Below, in pieces: positions 24,701 through 36,700 of a DNA stretch of 64,000 bases. The DNA is from Arenicola marina (taxonomy: Eukaryota; Annelida; Polychaeta; Arenicolidae): the NCBI GenBank assembly GCA_964019135.1, contig OZ025252.1:49078959-49142958 (forward strand), written 5' to 3'. Below the pieces are notes generated by a model. That model saw only the letters and a program-made list of their open reading frames with translations. It had not been told where the DNA came from and did not search any database. Position 1 is the first letter of the stretch, and each line of letters opens with the position of its first letter. A program made the translations under genes and the position numbers.

Positions 24701-27700
24701 TGTATTAATTAGGACTATACAATAGTGCTCATTGTATTCATGTACTGTCTGTATTAATTAGGACTATACAATAGTGCTCATTGTATTCCTGTGCTGTCTG
24801 TCTGTATCAGCCCGCAGAGCCGCAGCCACAGCCGGCAGCAGGAGGATGGGGAGGAATGGCCATGATCAAGACATTCGTTGTCCGTGGCTTCATCATCTAC
24901 ATGATCAGCAGCTTCTTCCGCAAGTCTCCAACGCCGCCTCCGGGAGATGGCGCCACGGGTCCGGTGGCCTCTGCCTGCATGAACCTCTTCCAGAAGGAAA
25001 CGGTCATGGTACGACTAACTTTAGATTTGTGATCATTGAACAAAATAAACATGCCTTCTAAAAATGGCGACAGCATGTAACTATTGCTACTAAATTTTTG
25101 CATTATGTCCATTATGTAAGATTTTGTGAAGGAAATAGGACCTTGACCGAAGTTGTCTATGAACGTATGTAGCAAACCTATATAGGTATATCATGTATAT
25201 TCTATTTATTGGCAGGATCTCTATGTGTATCATGTATGTTCTATTTATTGGCAGGATCTCTATGTGTATCTTGTATGTTCTATTTATTGGCAGGATCTCT
25301 ATGTGTATCTTGTATGTTCTATTTATTGGCAGGATCTCTATGTGTATCATGTATGTTCTATTTATTGGCAGGATCTCTATGTGTATCTCTCTGAAAATGA
25401 GGTATTCAGGGACTTCGAAAACAAGGATGCTCTGTTTTGGTTGGAAGAGGAGTTGGTATATGGGGACTGGACAGGTGGTCCAATCGGAGATGGTACCTAC
25501 GAGCGAGCAGGAAAGCTAACCATATCAGAGGTACCGGTACTTACTCTACTTGAATGTTCGCCAATTAGTATTATGCCTACAGTTGAAGTTGGATCAGACC
25601 TTCTTACTTATTGATCATGTTTTATTTGTTTCCTATATATAGTGTAGTATTTGCACAGGAATCTTGTATATCCTTGCAATGCATTATGTTTCTTTCATCT
25701 TTGCAGAATGTTCAAAACAATGGATCTCTCTATATGCATGTGTATTTGGTCAAAACTGGGATGTCTCCAAATCCGAAAGACAAGGACAATTATGACAAAA
25801 ACTATATGGTCAAGAAAACCAAACGTAAGTTTCATCCTATATATATTACATCACCACGTTTTAGATTTCTTGTTTGTTTACATTGCCTGAAAATTTGGTT
25901 GGAGGTTTATATGGCCATCCAATGTTATTGATTCCTTCTCCTCTTCCCATCCCCTGCACTTTCTGTCTCTGGTTAGAGTTATTATTGAGCTATTAACTAC
26001 ATTCAGAAATCACCATATCTGCCATATCCACCTTTTACATTGAGTTTACATTGAAAATGCTTCAGTTAAATTTGTAAAGGTTTAACATATACACTGTCAG
26101 GATGCACTTTCCTTAACTGCAGAATTAAACAAGTTCAAGAAAAGGAAGTTCCACACCTTGAAGAATCTGTTGACAGGGACCACAGACGCCCATCCTGATC
26201 TTCTTACGGTAGGTCCAAATGACACCCTTCAGATGAAGTATTATCACATATTTAGTGGATGCAAGACACCTAGTACAAAATAAGGAATTATTATCGAGCG
26301 ACTCTCTTTTGTAATTTTCAATCGTTGTAAATGAAGTGATCTGATTTGATCTGTTTTTGTCAAGGCCAAGATTCGCCAAATTTCTGAGCTAAATCCGGAT
26401 ATATGCACCAATGGCCTAAGGCTAGCCTTGCTCCAGAATGTTAAAACTATTATAGATCATTTCTAAATTTGGCTGGTTGAGAACTACTGCCATTATTTCT
26501 GCCCTACGAGTGACGCCAGCGTGTGGCACTGAAGGATACGTTACCGCTCCACGTTAGTAGTTGCTCTACATGTTTTATGTGTTAAATATCGCGTTTTATC
26601 GTTTACAGAATTCGAATGAAACAAAGTATGAAGTGCTATCGCACTGGCACCCCAACCTGACCATCAACATAGTGGATGACCATACGCCGTGGGTGAAAGG
26701 ATCTGTTCCCGCGCCACTCGATAACTGTAAGTCTGCCGCCAGATATGGTACCACTCGATAACTGTAAATCTGCCGCCAGACATGGCACCACTCGATAACT
26801 GTAATTCTGCCACCAGACATGGCACCACTCGATCACCAGACATGGCACCACTCGATAACTAAGTTTGCCACCAGACATGGCCCCACTCGATAACTGTAAG
26901 TCTGCCACCAGACATGGCACCACTCGATAACTGTAAGTCTGCCGCCAGACATGGCACCCCTCGATAACTGTAAGTCTGCCGCCAGACATGGCACCACTCG
27001 ATCACCCGACATGGCACAACTCGATAACTGTAAGTCTGCCACCAGACATGGCACCACTCGCTAACTGTAAGTCTGCCACCAGACATGGCACCACTCGATA
27101 ACTGTAAGTCTGCCACCAGACATGGCACCACTCGATAACTGTAAGTCTGCCGCCAGACATGGCCCCACTCGATAACTGTAAATGTGCCGCCAAACATGGC
27201 ACCACTCGATAACTGTAATTCTGCCACCAGACATGGCCCCACTCGATAACTGTAAGTCTGCCACCAGACATGGCACCACTCGATAACTGTAAGTGCCACC
27301 AGACATGGCACCACTCGATAACTGTAAGTCTGCCGCCAGACATGGCACCACTCGATCACCAGACATGGCACCACTCAATAACTGTAAGTCTGCCACCAGA
27401 CATTGCACCCCTCGATAACTAAGTCTGCCGCCAGACATGGCACCACTCGATCACCCGACATGGCACCACTCGATAACTGTAAGTCTGCCACCAGACATGG
27501 CACCACTCGCTAACTGTAAGTCTGCCAGCAGACATAGCACCACTCGCTAACTGTAAGTCTGCCGCCAGACATGGCACCACTCGATCACCAGACATGGCAC
27601 CACTCAATAACTGTAAGTCTGCCACCAGACATTGCACTCCTCGATAACTGTAAGTCTGCCGCCAGACATGGCACCACTCGATCAACCGACATGGCACCAC

Positions 27701-30700
27701 TCGATAACTGTAAGTCTGCCACCAGACATGGCACCACTCGCTAACTGTAAGTCTGCCACCAGACATGGCACCACTTGCTTACTGTAAATCTGCCACCAGA
27801 CATGGCACCACTCGCTAACTGTAAGTCTGCCACCCGACATGTCACCACTCGATCACCAGACATGGCACCACTCGATAACTGTAAGTCTGCCACCAGACAT
27901 GGCACCACTCGATAAATGTAAGTCTGCCGCCAGGCATGGCACCACTCGATCACCCGACATGGCCCCACTCGATAACTGTAAGTCTGCCGCCAGACATAGC
28001 ACCACTCGATAACTGTAAGTCTGCCACCAGACATGGCACCACTCGATAACTGTAAGTCTGCCGCCAGACATGGCACCACTCGATCACCAGACATGGCACC
28101 ACTCAATAACTGTAAGTCTGCCACCAGACATTGCACCCCTCGATAACTGTAAGTCTGCCGCCAGGCATGGCACCACTCGATCACCCGACATGGCACCACT
28201 CGATAACTGTAAGTCTGCCACCAGACATGGCACCACTCGCTAACTGTAAGTCTGCCACCAGACATGGCACCACTCGCTAACTGTAAGTCTGCCGCCAGAC
28301 ATGGCACCACTCGATCACCAGACATGGCACCACTCAATAACTGTAAGTCTGCCACCAGACATTGCACCCCTCGATAACTGTAAGTCTGCCGCCAGACATG
28401 GCACCACTCAATCACCCGACATGGCACCACTCGATAACTGTAAGTCTGCCACCAGACATGGCACCACTCGCTAACTGTAAGTCTGCCACCAGACATGGCA
28501 CCACTCGCTAACTGTAAGTCTGCCACCAGACATGGCACCACTCGATCACCAGACATGGCACCACTTGATAACTGTAAGTCTGCCACCAGACATGGCACCA
28601 CTCTATAACTGTAAGTCTGCCGCCAGACATGGCCCCACTCGATAACTGTAAGTCTGCCGCCAGACATAGCACCACTCGATAACTGTAAGTCTGCCACCAG
28701 ACATGGCACCACTCGATAACTGTAAGTCTGCCGCCAGACATGGCCCCACTCGATAAATGTAAGTCTGCCACCAGACATGGCACCACTCGATAACTGTAAG
28801 TCTGCCACCAGACATGGCACCACTCGATAACTGTAAGTCTGCCTGCCAGACCTGGCACCACTCGATAATTGAAATAGCCAAATTAAAAAGTCAAAATATA
28901 AAAATTGACCTGATTATGTCTGCAATACAAACAAATTAAAGTATCTGCTGTCGAGGAGTACGTGGTGCGCTGCTCTCCTTGCATTATGTGTGTGTGGTAT
29001 TTCTGTTTTCAGATATTGAATTCAAGCAAGGGACCAATTACTATTACCCCATCGTCTACTTCAACGAGTATTGGAACCTGAATCAAGAATACCAGCCGAT
29101 CAACGACACCACCAAGTATGTGACTCGATATAACACATTTAGGTGTCCAATCAACGACACCACCAAGTATGTGACTCGATATAACACATTTAGGTGTCCA
29201 ATCAACGACACCACCAAGTATGTGACTCGATATAACACATTTAGGTGTCCAATCAACGACACCACCAAGTTTGTGACTCGATATAACACATTTAGGCGTC
29301 CAATCAACGACACCACCAAGTATGTGACTCGATATAACACATTTAGGTGTCCAATCAACGACACCACCAAGTATGTGACTCGATACAACACATTTAGGTG
29401 TCCAATCAACGACACCACCAAGTATGTGACTCGATATAACACATTTAGGTGTCCAATCAATGACACCACCAAGTATGTGACTCGATATAACACATTTAGG
29501 TGTCCAATCAACGACACCACCAAGTATGTGACTCGATACAACACATTTAGGTGTCCAATCAACGACACCACCAAGTATGTGACTCGATATAACACATTTA
29601 GGTGTCCAATCAACAACACCACCAAGTATGTGACTCGACATAACACATTTAGGTGTCCAATCAACGACACCACCAAGTATGTGACTCGATACAACACATT
29701 TAGGTGTCCAATCAACGACACCACCAAGTATGTGACTCGATATAACACATTTAGGTGTCCAATCAACGACACCACCAAGTATGTGACTCGACATAACACA
29801 TTTAGGTGTCCAATCAACGACACCACCAAGTATGTGACTCGATACAACACATTTAGGTGTCCAATCAACGACACCACCAAGTATGCGACTCGATATAACA
29901 CATTTAGGTGTCCAATCAACGACACCACCAAGTTTGTGACTCGATATAACACATTTAGGTGTCCAATCAATGACACCACCAAGTATGTGATTTGATATAA
30001 CACATTTAGGTGTCCAATCAACGACACCTCCAAGTATGTGATTCGATATAACACATTTAGGTGTCCAATCAATGACACCACCAAGTATGTGATTTGATAT
30101 AACACATTTAGGTGTCCAATCAACGACACCTCCAAGTATGTGATTCGATATAACACATTTAGGTGTCCAATCAACGACACCACCAAGTATGTGACTCGAT
30201 ATAACACAGGTGTTATTCTGGGTTTAATTTCGTAGGTGCACAGACATGCTGCGATACAAATAGCTTTATAGCGATTGATAACAAACTTAATAGATTCATA
30301 CAGAGTGGTATTAGTGACTACAATAGTGCCATGTGCTGAACACATTATTTTGTGTATGTCCGATTAACAGTTGAATGCTATTTTGCCTTATGCGTGTGTA
30401 GTTCCTTGCTGCAGACCGTCAATTGGAAATGGTTGGCGTTGTATATCAATGTAACTTCTCCTTCTGCAGGGTCCTCAATCTGACGTTGACCTTCTCGCCG
30501 CTGTCGCTGTTTAAGTGGCAGATGTACGCGGCGCAGACGATGAGGAACCGATGGTACTCCTTCCTGGGTGACGACTTCATGGAGGAGAGCGACGAGGACC
30601 AAGACTCACTGAAGGTGAGGCGCTGGCACCAGCACAAAGGCGGTCTCCTCGTCCCGTTACAACATATACGTGCAGTGGGAAACTTGTTTGATGAGATATT

Positions 30701-33700
30701 ATACTGTACAGCCCGAAGTGTTATGGATCTGTACGGTAGTAGGTGGCTGACGTTGGGGGAGAGGTATGGCTACTGTTACACTTAGTGATCGCGGCCTGTT
30801 TAATGTGCCCTGATCTGTTTTTCTCGCTGCAGCAAGCCCTGACGGAGACCAACCCCTATCTGCTGGGACTCACAATCATTGTCTCCATCGTCCACAGCGT
30901 CTTCGAGTTCCTTGCTTTCAAGAACGGTATGACGGCCTCCTTTTATATGTCAGTGACAGTTTAAGTCCGTTGAACCTCATAGATAACATATTGCTTCGTC
31001 TAAATATCTTAGTGTTTAAACTTCAGCACAACAATTTTTTTTTTTCGTAGAAGTATATTTTATTTGTTTTCTTTGCTGCAGACATCCAGTTTTGGCGCAA
31101 CCGGAAGTCGATGGAGGGGCTGTCCGTGCGGTCAGTGTTCTTCAACGTTTTCCAGTCGCTCGTCGTCGTCCTTTACGTCATGGACAACGAAACCAACTTC
31201 GTAGTGCGCTGCAGCGTCGTTGTCGGACTGGCCATCGAGATCTGGAAGATACACAAGGTCATGGACGTCAGGGTAAGACAGCCATACCACTACACAGATT
31301 AACTTGGTGGTACAGTGTGGTTGCGGGATAACATGCAGTCTGAACTCACTATGACTGACGTGTATACGCAGACAGTGTATGAGGTATGCTGGAAACTAAC
31401 TTTGGAGGCTTGGTATGTGATGTATTGAGAAGGTTTGCACTTGTAGTTTGCCTGTCATAAATGAATTGACTTTCATTATTTTCCTTTTCTTCTCATCATA
31501 TGCTGTTTTGCTAATTTCAGTTGGACAGGGAAAACCGATATTTCGGTTTGATTCCCCGACTGACGATCCACGACAAGTCGACGTACACGGAGTCTCTGAC
31601 GAGGAAGTACGACATGGTGAGTGGCGTCTCGGCCTCAGCGTCTGGCCTGGCACCCGGCGCGCTGGGCACCTACAGCATAGCAGTGGCTTAATAAACACTC
31701 CGTCTCATGGAAAGCCGCATTTCCATTGACTTATCATTAGTTTCATTATTTTTTTTGAGGGACAATTTTTCGCTGCAGCAATTTCTTGGGATAATAAATC
31801 AACTTGATAGTAACAAGGACACTGTTTGTTTACAGATGGCCTTCAAGTATCTGTCGTGATTGTCATGGTGATGTTAGACCTGATAGTAAGAAGTACACTG
31901 TTTGTTTACAGATGACCTTCAAGCTGTCGTGGTTGTCATGGTGATGTTAGACTTGATAGTAACAAGGACACTGTTTGTTTACAGATCGCCTTCAAGTATC
32001 TGTCGTGGTTGTTGTTCCCCCTGCTGGGCGCCTATGCCGTGTACTCCGTCATCTACAATGAGCACAAGGGCTGGTACTCCTGGGTCCTCAGCCTCATGTA
32101 CGGCTTCCTGCTCACCTTCGGTAAGCTTCCTGTCACTATTCTCACTAATGGTTTGTCCCTCACTCATTGTCCTCGCGTATTTTACATCTTTAGCAGTTTT
32201 ATGCTTGCCGTNNNNNNNNNNNNNNNNNNNNNNNNNNNNNNNNNNNNNNNNNNNNNNNNNNNNNNNNNNNNNNNNNNNNNNNNNNNNNNNNNNNNNNNNN
32301 NNNNNNNNNNNNNNNNNNNNNNNNNNNNNNNNNNNNNNNNNNNNNNNNNNNNNNNNNNNNNNNNNNNNNNNNNNNNNNNNNNNNNNNNNNNNNNNNNNNN
32401 NNNNNNNNNNNAGAGACGGTCAGTACCCCACCCCACCCCAACCCACCCCTTCACCTCTACCGCCTGGGCTGCTTCAGAGACGGTCAGTACCCCACCCACC
32501 CCACCCCTCACCTCTACCGCCTGGGCTGCTTCAGAGACGATCAGTACCCCACCCACCCCACCCCTCACCTCTACCGCCTGGGCTGCTTCAGAGACAGTCA
32601 GTACCCCACCCACCCCACCCCTCACCTCTACCGCCTGGGCTGCTTCAGAGACGGTCAGTACCCCACCCACCCCACCCCTCACCTCTACCGCCTGGGCTGC
32701 TTCAGAGACGGTCAGTACCCCACCCACCCCACCCCTCACCTCTACCGCCTGGGCTGCTTCAGAGACGGTCAGTACCCCACCCACCCCACCCCTCACCTCT
32801 ACCACCTGGGCTGCTTCAGAGACGGTCAGTACCCCACCCCACCCCTCACCTCTACCGCCTGGGCTGCTTCAGAGACGGTCAGTACCCCACCCCACCCCTC
32901 ACCTCTACCGCCTGGGCTGCTTCAGAGACGGTCAGTACCCCACCCCACCCCTCACCTCTACCGCCTGGGCTGCTTCAGAGACGGTCAGTACCCCACCCCT
33001 CACCTCTACCGCCTGGGCTGCTTAAGAGACGGTCAGTACCCCACCCCACCCCACCCCACCCCTCACCTCTACCGCCTGGGCTGCTTCAGAGACGGTCAGT
33101 ACCCCACCCCTCACCTCTACCGCCTGGGCTGCTTCAGAGACGGTCAGTACCCCACCCCACCCCTCACCTCTACCGCCTGGGCTGCTTCAGAGACGGTCAG
33201 TACCCCACCCCACCCCACCCCTCACCTCTACCGCCTGGGCTGCTTCAGAGACGGTCAGTACCCCACCCACCCCACCCCTCACCTCTACCGCCTGGGCTGC
33301 TTCAGAGACGGTCAGTACCCCACCCCACCCCACCCTTCACCTCTACCGCCTGGGCTGCTTCAGAGACTGTCAGTACCCCACCCCACCCCACACCTCAACC
33401 GCCTGGGCTGCTTCAGAGACGGTCAGTACCCCACCCCACCCCACACCTTAATGCCTGGGCTGCTTCAGAGACGGTCAGTACCCCACCCCACCCCACACCT
33501 CTACCGCCTGGGCTGCTTCAGAGACAGTCAGTACCCCACCCCACCCCACCCCACCCCACACCTCTACCGCCTGGCCTGCTTCAGAGACGGTCAGTACCCC
33601 ACCCCACCCCTCACCTCTACCTCCTAGGCTGCTTCAGAGACGGTCAGTACCCACCCCCCCGCCCCCACACCTCTACCGCCTGGATTGCTTCAGAGGCTGT

Positions 33701-36700
33701 CGGTACCCCACCCCACCCCACCCCACACCTCTACCGCCTGGGCTGCTTCAGAGACGGTCAGTACCCCACCCCACCCCACCCCACCCCTCACCTCTACCGC
33801 CTAGGCTGCTTCAGAGACAGTCAGTACCCACCCCACCCCACCCCACACCTCTACCACCTGGGCTGCTTCAGAGACGGTCAGTACCGCACTCACCCCACCC
33901 CACCCCCTCACCTCTACCGCCTGGGCTGCTTCAGAGACGGTCAGTACCCCACCCCACCCCACCTCTCACCTCTACCGCCTGGGCTGCTTAAGAGACGGTC
34001 AGTACCCCACCCCACCCCACCCCACCCCACCCCTCACCTCTTCCGCCTGGGCTGCTTCAGAGACGGTCAGTACCCCACCCACCCCTCACCTCTACCGCCT
34101 GGGCTGCTTAAGAGACGGTCAGTACCCCACCCCACCCCTCACCTCTACCGCCTGGGCTGCTTAGGAGACGGTCAGTACCCCACCCCACCCCAACCCACCC
34201 CCTCACCTCTACCGCCTGGGCTGCTTCAGAGACGGTCAGTACCCCACCCCACCCCACCTCTCACCTCTACCGCCTGGGCTGCTTAAGAGACGGTCAGTAC
34301 CCCACCCACCCCATCCCTCACCTCTACCGCCTGGGCTGCTTAAGAGACGGTCAGTACCCCACCCACCCCTCACCTCTACCGCCTGGGCTGCTTAAGAGAC
34401 GGTCAGTACCCCACCCACCCCTAACCTCTACCGCCTGGGCTGCTTAAGGGACGGTCAGTACCCCACCCACCCCTCACCTCTACCGCCTGGGGTGCTTAAG
34501 AGACGGTCAGTACCCCACCCATCCCTCACCTCTACCGCCTTGGGTGCTTAAGACACGGTCAGTACCCCACCCATTCCTCACCTCTACCGCCTGGGCTGCT
34601 TAAGAGACGGTCAGTACCCCACCCACCCCACCCCTCACCTCTACCGCCTGGGCTGCTTAAGAGACGGTCAGTACCCCACCCATCCCTCACCTCTACCGCC
34701 TGGGCTGCTTCAGAGACGGTCAGTACCCCACCCCACCCCACCCCACACCTCTACCGCCTGGGCTGCTTCAGAGACGGTCAGTACCCCACCCACCCCACCC
34801 CACACCTCTACCGCCTGGGCTGCTTCAGAGACGGTCAGTACCCCACCCACCCCTCACCTCTACCGCCTGGGCTGCTCAAGAGACGGTCAGTACCCCACCC
34901 CACCTCACCTCTACCGCCTGGGCTGCTTAAGAGACGGTCAGTACCCCACCCCACCCCACCCCTCACCTCTACCGCCTGGGCTGCTTCAGAGACGGTCAGT
35001 ATCCCACCCCACCCCACCTCTCACCTCTACCGCCTGGGCTGCTTAAGAGACGGTCAGTACCCCACCCCACCCCACCCACCCCTCACCTCTACCGCCTGGG
35101 CGGCTTAAGAGACGGTCAGTACCCCACCCACCCCATCCCTCACCTCTACCGCCTGGGCTGCTTAAGAGACGGTCAGTACCCCACCCACCCCTCACCTCTA
35201 CCGCCTGGGCTGCTTAAGAGACGGTCAGTACCCCACCCACCCCTCACCTCTACCGCCTGGGCTGCTTAAGGGACGGTCAGTACCCCACCCATCCCTCACC
35301 TCTACCGCCTGGGGTGCTTAAGAGACGGTCAGTACCCCACCCATCCCTCACCTCTACCGCCTGGGCTGCTTCAGAGACGGTCAGTACCCCACCCATCCCT
35401 CACCTCTACCGCCTGGGCTGCTTAAGAGACGGTCAGTACCCCACCCACCCCACCCCTCACCTCTACCGCCTGGGCTGCTTAAGAGACGGTCAGTACCCCA
35501 CCCATCCCTCACCTCTACCGCCTGGGCTGCTTCAGAGACGGTCAGTACCCCACCCCTCACCTCTACCGCCTGGGCTGCTTCAGAGACGGTCAGTACCCCA
35601 CCCCACCCCTCACCTCTACCGCCTGGGCTGCTTCAGAGACGGTCAGTACCCCACCCCACCCCACCCCTCACCTCTACCGCCTGGGCTGCTTCAGAGACGG
35701 TCAGTACCCCACCCCTCACCTCTACCGCCTGGGCTGCTTCAGAGACGGTCAGTACCCCACCCACCCCACCCCTCACCTCTACCGCCTGGGCTGCTTCAGA
35801 GACGGTCAGTACCCCACCCCACCCTTCACCTCTACCGCCTGGGCTGCTTCAGAGACTGTCAGTACCCCACCCCACCCCACACCTCAACCGCCTGGGCTGC
35901 TTCAGAGACGGTCAGTACCCCACCACCACCCCACACCTTAATGCCTGGGCTGCTTCAGAGACGGTCAGTACCCCACCCCACCCCACACCTCTACCGCCTG
36001 GGCTGCTTCAGAGACAGTCAGTACCCCACCCCACCCCACCCCACCCCACACCTCTACCGCCTGGCCTGCTTCAGAGACGGTCAGTACCCCACCCCACCCC
36101 TCACCTCTACCTCCTAGGCTGCTTCAGAGACGGTCAGTACCCACCCCCCCGCCCCCACACCTCTACCGCCTGGATTGCTTCAGAGGCTGTCGGTACCCCA
36201 CCCCACCCCACCCCACACCTCTACCGCCTGGGCTGCTTCAGAGACGGTCAGTACCCCACCCCACCCCACCCCACCCCTCACCTCTACCGCCTAGGCTGCT
36301 TCAGAGACAGTCAGTACCCACCCCACCCCACCCCACACCTCTACCACCTGGGCTGCTTCAGAGACGGTCAGTACCGCACCCACCCCACCCCACCCCCTCA
36401 CCTCTACCGCCTGGGCTGCTTCAGAGACGGTCAGTACCCCACCCCACCCCACCTCTCACCTCTACCGCCTGGGCTGCTTAAGAGACGGTCAGTACCCCAC
36501 CCCACCCCACCCCACCCCACCCCTCACCTCTTCCGCCTGGGCTGCTTCAGAGACGGTCAGTACCCCACCCACCCCTCACCTCTACCGCCTGGGCTGCTTA
36601 AGAGACGGTCAGTACCCCACCCCACCCCTCACCTCTACCGCCTGGGCTGCTTAGGAGACGGTCAGTACCCCACCCCACCCCAACCCACCCCCTCACCTCT

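Noticed and set aside
27741-28823. 360-codon minus-strand frame in the exon 6 donor array
   Set aside because: Repeat artefact antisense to CLPTM1 intron 6; the 37-bp unit gives a rotating-frame peptide.
29083-30345. 420-codon minus-strand frame in the 51-bp array
   Set aside because: Antisense shadow of an in-frame repeat; the sense frame is explained by exon 7.
31902-34286. 794-codon frame crossing the N gap
   Set aside because: N positions cannot be read, and the rest is the CCACC-rich donor array; Pro-rich residues are a by-product.
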